Shown here: positions 34,350 to 42,952 of the stretch, one piece after another
Position numbering within the stretch: the stretch's first letter is position 1
Layout: the number at the start of each line of letters is the position of its first letter
Source: Acinetobacter sp. NIPH 2699
GTDB taxonomy: Bacteria; Pseudomonadota; Gammaproteobacteria; Pseudomonadales; Moraxellaceae
Direction: 5' to 3'
DNA: 64,000 nt
Assembly: GCF_022549355.1 (NCBI RefSeq)
Contig: NZ_JAKZGL010000018.1
Span: forward strand, 1 to 64,000
Position numbers and translations under genes: made by a program
The notes under the pieces: model-generated
What the model saw: the letters and a program-made list of their open reading frames with translations, nothing else
Database searches by the model: none
Told to the model about the DNA's origin: nothing

Positions 34350-37031
34350 ATGCAATTACGACTTAAATATTTAACAGCTTGTCTGCTTCCAGCTCTGTTG
34401 TGTGCTTGTGGTGGTGGGAGTGGGGGAGCAGAAAGTACGGGTGGCGGCGACAACGCTATTCCGCCTATATTAAATAATTATCCAGAACCCACTCAGGATC
34501 TGATTGATGAGTCAATTCTGGGTTTCTATGACTATGACAAATTGGGTCAAACGCGGTTACTACGAAATGATCTAAATGGTGGTTTCGCGGCAATGATTCA
34601 GTTTGCACAGAATCATGTGGTCAATCCTAACAACAATGAAAAAGCTTCAATGCCAAGGCTGACCAGTGAAAAGGATGCCTTATTGTTGGTCACTCCATTA
34701 GTAGAAATGGGGGATATTCAGGCTTTGGATGCCGAAATTTATCATGAAAATAAACTTTTAAGGACGATTCGCTTAATCGAACCATCGCAAATCGCTGCAT
34801 CAGATCAATCTAATTCTGATGGACGTCCAGCCGTGAGTTATTCAAAACGGGCATGGAGTGCGGCTTTAAAATGGGATGAGATTCGAGCAGGTTTGCATAT
34901 TCGGATTATTGATCCCTTAAATAATCGTAATGGTGACTTAACAGCAGACAATATTGATTTAGCGGCACCGGCTGAATTGATCGTGCAAAACATCCGCTTG
35001 GGTCTGCTGACTGATCCACCAAAATCGAATGGTCATTATATGTTGTTAGCGCCTGAAAAGGCTGGAACGGATTATTTCCAAACCATCCCGGCTGCTCGTA
35101 TGATCGTAACGAAATACGAGGACCTTAAACTAGATAAAGTCATGGTGGCAAGTGGTGTTATTTATGATGTTGCCAGCGCTACAACGGGTGATGTCTATAG
35201 CGGTGATATGCGTGAAAACACAGCGAAATCGACTTTTGGTGTGGGTATTAATTTAGCGAATTGGGGAATCACCAGTGCATCGATGGCAAGTCAGGAGCAG
35301 CCACAACTCACCCAAAGCGTGATTGCACATCATGCACGAGGTAAATATAGCAATGGTGATGTGACCCATGGTTTAAGTGGGGGCAATGGTATGTTGACCT
35401 TAATTGATTCTGTGGGTAATGAGTTTAGTCATGAAATTGGGCATCATTTTGGCTTAGGACATTATCCCGGTTCGGTAGGCGAGAATATGTTTTGGGCAGC
35501 CCATCACGCCGATAGTGGTTGGGGGTATATTGCCTTTAGAAATAAAATGCGTAGTAATTTAAATTGGACCACAACCAATCTTGGCGATGGCAATAATGGT
35601 GTAGCAAATTTTCTAAACAAATATGCTTATGGCTGGGATGCCATGTCTGGTGGGGCAACGACAAGCAGTATTTCTAAGTATACGCATTATACTGGCTATA
35701 GCACTTATACAAAAATTCAACCTGCATTGGATCGTTATGTTTGGGATGTGAACTCTCCAACGGGTTATAAAAAATGGAATTCAACCACTCGAGTTATGGA
35801 GGTTGTTCAACCTAAAGTGCCATCCTCAAATCATGTTTGGTACAACAGTATCGATGGAAACTATTTAAAACCACGATTGTTTAGTGTGCCTGTTTATACG
35901 ATTCTAGGTGGTTATGATCCAGTCAATCAGGTTGGCTTGATTTATCCTGCTGCAAAAGGCAACTGGGGTAATGTGTTTAATTTACCTCAAGTTGATCCGA
36001 ATCATACGACAGCGAATTGCTGGCTCAATGTTCAGTTCGCTAAAGGGACCCAAAATATTGCATTAGCGCCGCAACGAGTGAATGCGGACAGTCATGCCAA
36101 TAAATTCCATATCAATCTTGCACAAAGTGATGCCCCAGAAAAAGTAAATTTATATTGTAAAAAAGCCAATCAAGCTGCTGTTTTACTTTCAACGGTAACG
36201 ATCGCTGCAAAAGATACAGTTGCTTTGCCACCTTATGTCGAAATTGGTAAAGAGAAGGGTTATTCGGCACTCAGCGCAATTGAACTACCACAATTAGAGC
36301 AGGCATTACTCGAAAATAAAGGGAAAGCTGTAGCGAGCTTATCTCCAGAATCAAAGTTACTTTTTGATTCATATCGATCATTTAAAGATCAACTGTCAGT
36401 GGAAGCCCAAAATGAAATGTCCCGATATATCCAACAGCAGGCGATTTTACATCGTTTAAATCGCTGGATGAATCATTACCATGAGGAGCTAACGACTCCG
36501 AAGACTGATGCTGTAAGTGCATTGAATACATTTATTGAGACGCTTGGACTGAAAAGCGACTTTAATCTGAATTCGGCTGTTGTTTTGATGAATCGAACGC
36601 ATTGTCTTAAAGCTGAACCGCTAGAAAATGGCAAATTAAATGCATATATCAGTGGTTCAAGTGGGTGTGTAGGTGATGATTCTGAGAAGTGGATGTATGA
36701 TGCTTTGGGTAAAATTCATAATAAAAAATATGTTGATCAATGTTTAACAACCACATCGGGTAATGTGATCAATCTTATGCCCTGTTCTTATGATTCGAGT
36801 ACTCAAGTTTGGTCGGTGGACTTATCATCACAAGCGATTAAACAAGCAAATCAATGTTTCGATTTGGAAGGCGGTTATTTGACAAATAATCGTGCACGAT
36901 TAATTCGCTACGCTTGTACAGGTGGAGCCAATCAAAAGTGGACGATTCCTGACGTCAATCATAGTTTAATGCTTGCAGGGTTATCCGCTAACAATTTAGC
37001 ACAAATGACAAGGTTATCGGTCAATCCTTAA
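34350..37031 (+). CDS. StcE/TagA-like M66 zinc metalloprotease lipoprotein
   Basis: This 893-residue secreted lipoprotein has a signal peptide ending in LLCAC, so it is lipid-anchored, followed by a Gly/Ser-rich linker. The zinc motif HEIGHHFGLGH at 361-371 fits the metzincin HExxHxxGxxH pattern of M66 proteases, which cut mucin-type glycoproteins. The C-terminal region (about 740-880) has three short motifs ending in KW or VW and paired cysteines, like a ricin-type sugar-binding trefoil. The start is the ATG at 34350 after GGGGA; a TTG at 34326 is rejected. Export by type II secretion is possible but unshown. Confidence 0.82.
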   Translation: MQLRLKYLTACLLPALLCACGGGSGGAESTGGGDNAIPPILNNYPEPTQDLIDESILGFYDYDKLGQTRLLRNDLNGGFAAMIQFAQNHVVNPNNNEKASMPRLTSEKDALLLVTPLVEMGDIQALDAEIYHENKLLRTIRLIEPSQIAASDQSNSDGRPAVSYSKRAWSAALKWDEIRAGLHIRIIDPLNNRNGDLTADNIDLAAPAELIVQNIRLGLLTDPPKSNGHYMLLAPEKAGTDYFQTIPAARMIVTKYEDLKLDKVMVASGVIYDVASATTGDVYSGDMRENTAKSTFGVGINLANWGITSASMASQEQPQLTQSVIAHHARGKYSNGDVTHGLSGGNGMLTLIDSVGNEFSHEIGHHFGLGHYPGSVGENMFWAAHHADSGWGYIAFRNKMRSNLNWTTTNLGDGNNGVANFLNKYAYGWDAMSGGATTSSISKYTHYTGYSTYTKIQPALDRYVWDVNSPTGYKKWNSTTRVMEVVQPKVPSSNHVWYNSIDGNYLKPRLFSVPVYTILGGYDPVNQVGLIYPAAKGNWGNVFNLPQVDPNHTTANCWLNVQFAKGTQNIALAPQRVNADSHANKFHINLAQSDAPEKVNLYCKKANQAAVLLSTVTIAAKDTVALPPYVEIGKEKGYSALSAIELPQLEQALLENKGKAVASLSPESKLLFDSYRSFKDQLSVEAQNEMSRYIQQQAILHRLNRWMNHYHEELTTPKTDAVSALNTFIETLGLKSDFNLNSAVVLMNRTHCLKAEPLENGKLNAYISGSSGCVGDDSEKWMYDALGKIHNKKYVDQCLTTTSGNVINLMPCSYDSSTQVWSVDLSSQAIKQANQCFDLEGGYLTNNRARLIRYACTGGANQKWTIPDVNHSLMLAGLSANNLAQMTRLSVNP

Positions 37032-37114
37032 TGTCTTTGGGGAAGAGATAGTAATTGATTGATATATGGTTCTTTATCAATATTGCGATTGCTTTTAGTG
37101 ATAAATAAAAGATT

Positions 37115-37140
37115 AGGCCTATTGAAATTTCAATGGGCCT
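37115..37140 (+). terminator. Terminator-like hairpin after the M66 gene
   Basis: AGGCC-T-ATTGAAA and TTTCAAT-G-GGCCT pair nearly completely with hardly any loop. The T-run that should follow is weak, so this may be a terminator or another structured element. Confidence 0.5.
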
Positions 37141-37236
37141 TGCTTATAAAAACAAAGAATTTACTTTTAAAAATAGTTTTTATTCGTCATTATATAAAAA
37201 TAAAAAGAGAAATTAGACACATAACTGGATAAAAAT

Positions 37237-38508
37237 ATGTCATTAAACACTATTTATTTGTGGGAGCCTGAAATTTTCACAGGTAAAGTTCCCTCAGAAG
37301 ATCACTCATATCAAGTGGCATGTGAATTACATCAACAATATAGCCATATTCCTAGCCATGGCAAAACACTGCGGGCATGGCTTTCACTGTTTGCTGATAA
37401 AATTTGTGATCCTCAAAATCAATCTTTTTTCCCAGAACAAACCCAGCAATGGATTCAGAGTGTTAAAGAAGAGTTTTCGCAAAATGTTTGTGCCATTATT
37501 CAGTTAAATGCTTTAGCGCAAGATGCACAAAATGATGCAATATACCGCGTGTTTTATGAGGCGGTGCGTGAAACTGGGGTTGGCTTTTATGAGCCAAATT
37601 ATAATGTATGGGCAATTGGTGAATTGCAATCACCAGAAAATGCAGTTGAACAAATGCTGCAACCTTATCTATTAGAACCATTAGAAATCCAACAAATAAA
37701 GCAGCTCGATGCTCAACCGATATTGGCTTGGGAAGATGGCTATTTTCAAGCACCGAAAACGATGCCGCAAGCTGAACAACTCATTAGTCAGTGGTTTGAA
37801 CAACAAGCTTATACAAAGAACTTACAACTCGATGTTTTTAATATCGCACATGACTTTATTTCTAATTGGGGAAATATAGGTCGTCCCGAACTGGCATTAG
37901 ATACAGGCTATCGTTGTTTCCTATTAACGCAAAAGCAAGCTGGTATTTTTTATCAGTTGAAAATGGTGTTAAGAAAGCTGACGGTTAGCCCAATGTTATC
38001 CTTTGCGATGGATTTTACGGACTATTTTATCCCTCAGCATCTACAAGAGCAGTTGCCTGAACGTTTAATTTTCCGTTTACGCTCTATGGATATTTATCAA
38101 CGCTCAACATCGAATAAGCGTTCTGATGTGTGTTTTAACTTGATGGGGCGATGGGACAGTGAAGCAGATATTCAGGATTTTTTTAGCAATCTAAATGAGT
38201 ATATCAATTTTATCTTTTTCCATTTGGGGCAAGGGCGATTAGAAGCACTACAAGCGTGGGCTTATGGTGATATGCCGCCAGATATGATGATTGATTTAGA
38301 TTTCCGCTTTGAGCTGATGATGATTGCTTTGAGTCAAGATGCAACGCAATTAGAGCTGTGTTATCAGAACCATAAAGCAATACTCACAAAGAATAAAGCC
38401 CGTGCGCATGACTTGGGTTTATTGGAAGACAGTTATAAGTTCTGTCAAAAGCTGATGAAGATGGTAAAAGATGAGGGGACTGGTCTACCGCCTTATGTGA
38501 AAAATTAA
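37237..38508 (+). CDS. Hypothetical protein (423 residues)
   Basis: I do not recognise this protein. It has no signal peptide and no membrane helix, is rich in Gln, Leu and aromatic residues, and looks largely helical, so it should be cytoplasmic. The reading frame is long and uninterrupted, with codon use like its neighbours. It lies alone between the M66 protease and rpsT and ends at a strong terminator. No catalytic motif is visible. Confidence 0.78.
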   Translation: MSLNTIYLWEPEIFTGKVPSEDHSYQVACELHQQYSHIPSHGKTLRAWLSLFADKICDPQNQSFFPEQTQQWIQSVKEEFSQNVCAIIQLNALAQDAQNDAIYRVFYEAVRETGVGFYEPNYNVWAIGELQSPENAVEQMLQPYLLEPLEIQQIKQLDAQPILAWEDGYFQAPKTMPQAEQLISQWFEQQAYTKNLQLDVFNIAHDFISNWGNIGRPELALDTGYRCFLLTQKQAGIFYQLKMVLRKLTVSPMLSFAMDFTDYFIPQHLQEQLPERLIFRLRSMDIYQRSTSNKRSDVCFNLMGRWDSEADIQDFFSNLNEYINFIFFHLGQGRLEALQAWAYGDMPPDMMIDLDFRFELMMIALSQDATQLELCYQNHKAILTKNKARAHDLGLLEDSYKFCQKLMKMVKDEGTGLPPYVKN

Positions 38509-38515
38509 TGACAAT

Positions 38516-38541
38516 AAAAAAGCCCGAAAACGGGCTTTTTT
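38516..38541. terminator. Shared convergent terminator (423-residue protein and rpsT)
   Basis: AAAAAAGCCCG-AAAA-CGGGCTTTTTT is a symmetrical 11-base stem that works in both directions. Confidence 0.92.
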
Positions 38542-38553
38542 ACATGCATCAAA

Positions 38554-38820
38554 TTAGTTAGCCAAAGCTTTAACTTGTGCGTTTAAGCGGCTCTTATGAC
38601 GAGCTGCTTTATTTTTGTGGATGATGCCTTTATCAGCCATACGGTCGATTACAGGAACAGCGATTTTGTAAGCTTCTGAAGCAACAGTATAGTCACCCGC
38701 AGCGATTGCATTTACTGTACGCTTGATGTAAGTACGAACCATAGAACGCAAGCTTGCGTTGTGTTTGCGTGCTTTAACGTTTTGACGAGCACGTTTTTTA
38801 GCTTGAGCAGAGTTTGCCAC
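38554..38820 (-). CDS. rpsT: 30S ribosomal protein S20
   Basis: This 88-residue basic protein binds 16S rRNA in the body of the small subunit. It opens with [17 protein letters not shown] and ends with the helical [14 protein letters not shown] block, both typical of S20. It is monocistronic. The leader contains an inverted repeat that may take part in control. Confidence 0.96.
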   Translation of the reverse strand: MANSAQAKKRARQNVKARKHNASLRSMVRTYIKRTVNAIAAGDYTVASEAYKIAVPVIDRMADKGIIHKNKAARHKSRLNAQVKALAN

Positions 38821-38852
38821 TCGTGCACTCCTTAAAAATAAGTTGGTCTGGG

Positions 38853-38897
38853 CGGGCTGAAGTTAAAACCAAATAATTGGCAACATTCACCAGCCCG
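38853..38897 (-). promoter_or_regulatory. Nested hairpin in the rpsT leader
   Basis: CGGGCTG (38853-38859) and CAGCCCG (38891-38897) are perfect 7-base arms, with CCAA-ATAA-TTGG (38869-38880) inside. If transcribed from an upstream rpsT promoter this forms a double stem about 30 bases before the start codon. S20 is known to control its own synthesis in E. coli, so a regulatory leader is plausible. Confidence 0.45.
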
Positions 38898-39030
38898 TAA
38901 ACAAGTGGCATATTTTGAGGAAACTACGCCCCGAAGTCAAGCCTTGTAATGTTTTTAAGTGCATTTAACAGATGATAATCTCGCAAGAAAACGTTACATT
39001 AATCTAAATGATGAATTGGAAGAACTATAA

Positions 39031-39696
39031 ATGAGCATCGGTGATAAAAAAGCAATCGTAATTGGTGCAACTGGCTTGGTTGGTCAGGCCTTGGTCCATG
39101 AATTACAGCAGTCAGATGACTTTCATTCTATTACTGTGGTTGTGCGTAAAAAATCAAATATATTAGAGCCTTATAGTAAAGTTACCCAACTCATTGTAGA
39201 AGATTTACTTTTACTCAATGATGAAGATGTCAATGCTTATACACATGCATTTAGTTGTTTGGGCAGCACCATAAAACAAGCTGGATCAAAACAAGAATTT
39301 TATGCAATAGATTACGAAATTAACGCTCATTTTGCTGATTTAATTCAGGATAAAAATATTCATCTTTTAGTGGTGAGCGCCTTAGGAGCGAATGCTAATT
39401 CACCAGTTTTCTATAATAAAGTTAAAGGTGAGCTAGAAAACTACTTAAAAAGTTTATCGATTTACAAGTTATCTATTTTTCAACCTTCGCTTTTAATTGG
39501 TAAACGCAGTGAAATGCGTTTTCTAGAGGATATGGCCCAAACTTTATTTAAATTGGTTGAAAAAAAATGGACTAAACCGTTTAAATTTAAGCCTGTAACA
39601 GCCGAGCAATTGGCGCATACTATGCTGGTTTCAGCTCTAACCCAAACAGCGGCTTTTAAGCTGTACGATAATTTGAGTATACAACAAACCCAATAA
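39031..39696 (+). CDS. NAD(P)-binding Rossmann-fold protein (atypical SDR, TIP30-like)
   Basis: This 221-residue protein opens with a nucleotide-binding strand and GATGLVGQALV near residues 13-23, then FSCLGST, the usual order in atypical short-chain dehydrogenases similar to HTATIP2/TIP30. VVSALGAN and YNKVKGELE supply the expected catalytic-region Tyr-x-x-x-Lys. The substrate is unknown. It is followed by rraA 12 bases later. Confidence 0.8.
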   Translation: MSIGDKKAIVIGATGLVGQALVHELQQSDDFHSITVVVRKKSNILEPYSKVTQLIVEDLLLLNDEDVNAYTHAFSCLGSTIKQAGSKQEFYAIDYEINAHFADLIQDKNIHLLVVSALGANANSPVFYNKVKGELENYLKSLSIYKLSIFQPSLLIGKRSEMRFLEDMAQTLFKLVEKKWTKPFKFKPVTAEQLAHTMLVSALTQTAAFKLYDNLSIQQTQ

Positions 39697-39708
39697 TGGA
39701 GAACTTCG

Positions 39709-40221
39709 GTGACAACAGCAGCTTTTGTAACGTGTGATTTGTTAGATGATAATCCTGAAAAAGACTTGCAAGTGGTAACGCCATCGTTAGATGGTAAGTT
39801 TTTTAAAAGTTATGGTGCGCGTAAAACTTTTGGCGGTCAAATTGTTACCGTCAAGTGCTTTGAAGATAATTCTCGGGTAAAAGAGCTTTTGGCTACAGAC
39901 GGTACTGGCAAAGTACTGGTGGTTGATGGTGGTGCTTCGATGCGTTGTGCATTGATGGGGGACTTAATTGCTGAGTCCGCTGTTAAGAACCATTGGAATG
40001 GTGTGGTGATTTACGGCTGTGTACGTGATGTGGATGCAATTGCAGCGCTTGATTTGGGTGTGCATGCATTGGCTGCAATTCCGCAAAAAAGTAACCGTAA
40101 GGGCATAGGTGAAGTTGATGTTGCACTGTATTTTGGTGGTGTGACGATCAATTCTAGTGATTATATCTATGCAGATAATAATGGAATCGTGATCGCAAAA
40201 GAAAAACTGGTCGACTTCTAA
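39709..40221 (+). CDS. rraA: Ribonuclease E inhibitor RraA-like protein
   Basis: This 170-residue protein of the RraA fold forms a ring trimer that, in E. coli, binds RNase E and slows mRNA decay. The conserved FGGQIVTVKCFEDN, GKVLVVDGGAS and GVVIYGCVRDV blocks are present. The start is GTG with GGAGA six bases upstream. Some members of this fold are aldolases, so regulation of RNase E is inferred. Confidence 0.9.
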   Translation: MTTAAFVTCDLLDDNPEKDLQVVTPSLDGKFFKSYGARKTFGGQIVTVKCFEDNSRVKELLATDGTGKVLVVDGGASMRCALMGDLIAESAVKNHWNGVVIYGCVRDVDAIAALDLGVHALAAIPQKSNRKGIGEVDVALYFGGVTINSSDYIYADNNGIVIAKEKLVDF

Positions 40222-40233
40222 AAGGATCACGCT

Positions 40234-41022
40234 ATGCTGAATATGGTGAATCATCAATTTAAGGTTTTACAATCCGTTGTTGCCACTCTGATTGAGGGTG
40301 GGCGAGGTGTGATGGGAACACCACAACCGAAGCAGCCAACAAAAGCATTAAAGCTCTATGAGTTTGAGGGTTCACCATTTTGCCGTCGTGTTCGTGAAGT
40401 GATTACCTTATTAAATCTGGATGTGGAAATTTATCCATGTCCTAAAGGTGGTCAAAAATATCGTCAGATCGTAAAAGAGAAAGGTGGGAAAAGACAGTTT
40501 CCATTTTTGATTGATGAAAATACCGGTGATCAACTGTATGAGTCACAACAGATCATTCATCATCTTTTCAAACATTATGGAAAAACTGGGCAAACGCCAA
40601 AGAAATTTAGTCATTATCCTAAGCTTCCTTATGTGTCAACCTTAGCGACGGTTGTCAATGCAGTGCGTGGTGTTTGGATTAATAAACAAATTATTGATCG
40701 TCCTGCACCTGAGCAATTGTTGGCGTTATGGAGCTTTGAGGCGAGTCCTTATACACGTTTGGTTCGTGAAGTCTTAACGGAGTTAGAGCTGCCTTATATT
40801 TTGCATAATGTGCCTAAAGAGCGCTGGCAAGACATGGGACCAGCAGTGTTACGTTTAAAACCAGGACAATATATTCCATTGCCGAATGGCAAGCGTGAAA
40901 AAATTGTTGAAATCATGGGGCGGGATATCCAAGTGCCATATTTGGTTGATCCAAATACAGGTGTGAAGATGTTTGAGTCGGCGAAGATTGTTAAGTATCT
41001 GAAAAAGCAATATGGTTCATAA
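40234..41022 (+). CDS. Tandem glutathione S-transferase N-domain protein
   Basis: This 262-residue protein has two thioredoxin-fold GST N-terminal domains in a row. The first (about 38-120) has SPFCRRVRE; the second (about 165-260) has SPYTRLVRE, in which the active-site Cys is lost. Each ends with a Pro-containing strand (QFPFLID, QVPYLVD) and an ESxxI helix. There is no GST helical C-domain. It could be a glutathione-binding redox or disulfide protein. AGGA lies seven bases before the ATG, and it probably shares a transcript with rraA. Confidence 0.85.
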   Translation: MLNMVNHQFKVLQSVVATLIEGGRGVMGTPQPKQPTKALKLYEFEGSPFCRRVREVITLLNLDVEIYPCPKGGQKYRQIVKEKGGKRQFPFLIDENTGDQLYESQQIIHHLFKHYGKTGQTPKKFSHYPKLPYVSTLATVVNAVRGVWINKQIIDRPAPEQLLALWSFEASPYTRLVREVLTELELPYILHNVPKERWQDMGPAVLRLKPGQYIPLPNGKREKIVEIMGRDIQVPYLVDPNTGVKMFESAKIVKYLKKQYGS

Positions 41023-41046
41023 ATCAATAGATTAAATGGTTTCAGG

Positions 41047-41071
41047 AAAGCATCTTTTAAGGTGCTTTTTT
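41047..41071 (+). terminator. Terminator after the tandem GST-N gene
   Basis: AAGCATC and GGTGCTT pair with one wobble around TTTTAA, with a T-run behind. Confidence 0.75.
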
Positions 41072-41153
41072 ATTGATATTAAGATTCTCAGTATTGTCTA
41101 AATTGAAAGATAGTTTGCAAAAACAGGTGTAGAAATTCAAAAGAAATATCATA

Positions 41154-41188
41154 AAAAAGGGCTAAATCTAAAAGATTTAACCCTTTTT
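41154..41188 (-). terminator. Terminator of the thiolase gene
   Basis: AAAAAGGG and TAAATC arms pair with GATTTA and CCCTTTTT in a long stem with one mismatch. It ends 14 bases after the thiolase stop on the minus strand. Confidence 0.85.
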
Positions 41189-41201
41189 AAAGTGTTAGAA
41201 A

Positions 41202-42728
41202 TTATTTTTCAATAATCGCTGTTACACCTTGACCACCAGCAGCACAGATCGAAACTAAAACACGACCTGAACCTTTTTGGTTAAGTAACTTCGCAGCAGT
41301 TGCAATGATACGACCGCCTGTTGCAGCAAATGGGTGACCAGCCGCTAAAGAAGAACCTTTAACGTTAAGTTTGCTCTTATCAATTGAACCTAAAGGTGCA
41401 TCTAGACCTAAACGTTCTTTACAGAATTTCTCATCTTCCCAAGCTTTCAAAGTAGAAAGAACTTGTGATGCAAAAGCTTCATGGATTTCATAGTAATCGA
41501 AATCTTGAAGTTTAAGACCAGCACGCTCAAGCATACGTGGTACTGCATAAGCAGGTGCCATCAATAAGCCTTCTTTCTTACCTACGAAATCTACCGCAGC
41601 AGTTTCAGAGAAGGTTAAGTAAGCAAGTACTTCGTGACCATTCGCTTTAGCCCATTCTTCAGACGCTAAAAGTACGCAAGAAGCACCATCAGTAAGAGGT
41701 GTAGAGTTACCCGCTGTCATTGTTGCAGCTTCGCCTTTACCAAATACTGGTTTTAATTTTGCTAGTTTTTCAGCAGTAGAATCAGCACGTAAGTTATTGT
41801 CACGGCTTAAACCCATAAATGGTGTGATTAAGTCATCGAAGAAACCTTCTTCATATGCTTTTGCCATTTTTTGATGAGACGCAGCAGCAAGTTCATCCTG
41901 TGCTTCACGAGCAATATTCCACTCTAATGCTGTGATTGCAGCATGATCGCCCATTGCAAGACCTGTACGTGGCTCACCATTTTTAGGTGCATCCATTAAA
42001 TCTTTCAGGTTGATTTTAGACAATGCTTTTAAACGATCTTTACCTGTTTTAGCGATGTTGAGTTCAAGTAATGCTTTGCGTAAACCATCACCGAATGCGA
42101 TAGGTGCATCAGACGTTGTATCTACACCACCTGCGATACCGACTTCGATTTGACCTAGTGCAATTTTGTTTGCGACAAGGAATGCAGCTTGTAAACCAGT
42201 ACCACATGCTTGTTGAATATCAAAAGCAGGCGTTTCTGGTGCAAGTTGAGTATTTAACACACACTCACGGGTCATGTTAAAGTCACGGCTGTGCTTTAAT
42301 ACTGCACCAGCAACGACTTCGCCTAAACGTTGACCTTGTAGGTTGAAACGTTCAACCAAACCATTTAATGCAGCTGTTAGCATATCCATATTAGACGCTT
42401 TAAAATAAGCACCATTTGAGCGAGCAAATGGAATACGATTACCGCCAATAATGGCTACACGACGGACAGTGTTTTGGCTCATGGTTTTATCCTGTTGAAC
42501 AGAAGGTTTGGTTGTCTTAGCGGGTGCTGCTTTTGCAGTTGTAGATGAAGCAGTGCTTTTAGTCGTACGGCTTGTAGAACGAACACGAGTCGTTTTAGTT
42601 GTCGTACTTGCTGCTTTAGGAGTTGTGCCAGCACTCTTACTCTTGGTAGGAGTTGCTTTTGATGTATTTGACACAGTCTCTTGAGCAGAATTCTCGACTG
42701 CTGGATTTTCTTGAGTTGTTTTGCTCAT
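41202..42728 (-). CDS. Acetyl-CoA C-acyltransferase (thiolase) with basic N-terminal extension
   Basis: This 508-residue thiolase should join or split acyl-CoA and acetyl-CoA. The catalytic core starts at residue 83 (MSQNTVRRVAIIGG) and has the nucleophile Cys in DIQQACGTGLQ, the His of EIHEAFA and the second Cys in SICAAGGQG. It resembles FadI-type thiolases. The first 82 residues are a low-complexity Lys/Thr/Ser/Ala tail that ordinary thiolases lack. The ATG at 42728 has GGAAA upstream; a second start with its own ribosome site lies at 42482. It is divergent from a FabG-like gene. Confidence 0.88.
   Translation of the reverse strand: MSKTTQENPAVENSAQETVSNTSKATPTKSKSAGTTPKAASTTTKTTRVRSTSRTTKSTASSTTAKAAPAKTTKPSVQQDKTMSQNTVRRVAIIGGNRIPFARSNGAYFKASNMDMLTAALNGLVERFNLQGQRLGEVVAGAVLKHSRDFNMTRECVLNTQLAPETPAFDIQQACGTGLQAAFLVANKIALGQIEVGIAGGVDTTSDAPIAFGDGLRKALLELNIAKTGKDRLKALSKINLKDLMDAPKNGEPRTGLAMGDHAAITALEWNIAREAQDELAAASHQKMAKAYEEGFFDDLITPFMGLSRDNNLRADSTAEKLAKLKPVFGKGEAATMTAGNSTPLTDGASCVLLASEEWAKANGHEVLAYLTFSETAAVDFVGKKEGLLMAPAYAVPRMLERAGLKLQDFDYYEIHEAFASQVLSTLKAWEDEKFCKERLGLDAPLGSIDKSKLNVKGSSLAAGHPFAATGGRIIATAAKLLNQKGSGRVLVSICAAGGQGVTAIIEK
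42480..42493 (-). promoter_or_regulatory. Internal ribosome site and start in the thiolase gene
   Basis: On the minus strand AGGAT, six bases and ATG (42482-42480) stand exactly where most thiolases start (MSQNTVRR). Use of this start would give a 426-residue enzyme without the basic tail. Confidence 0.55.
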
Positions 42729-42952
42729 AAGGCTTTTCCAAGCATAATTGCGATATTCTTGGTATAACAATAGCATATTTACGATATTGCGGTATTGACT
42801 AGAATGACGCTTTAGACCACATTCAGGTCAAGACATCGGAACATGAACTCAAGTATGATTTGTTGTGAGTCAATCAGACATTGATTTCATGTTATTTCAC
42901 TAACATGATGCATGTGTTTGTAAAAAATTCATTTGTATGAGAGATAATAACC

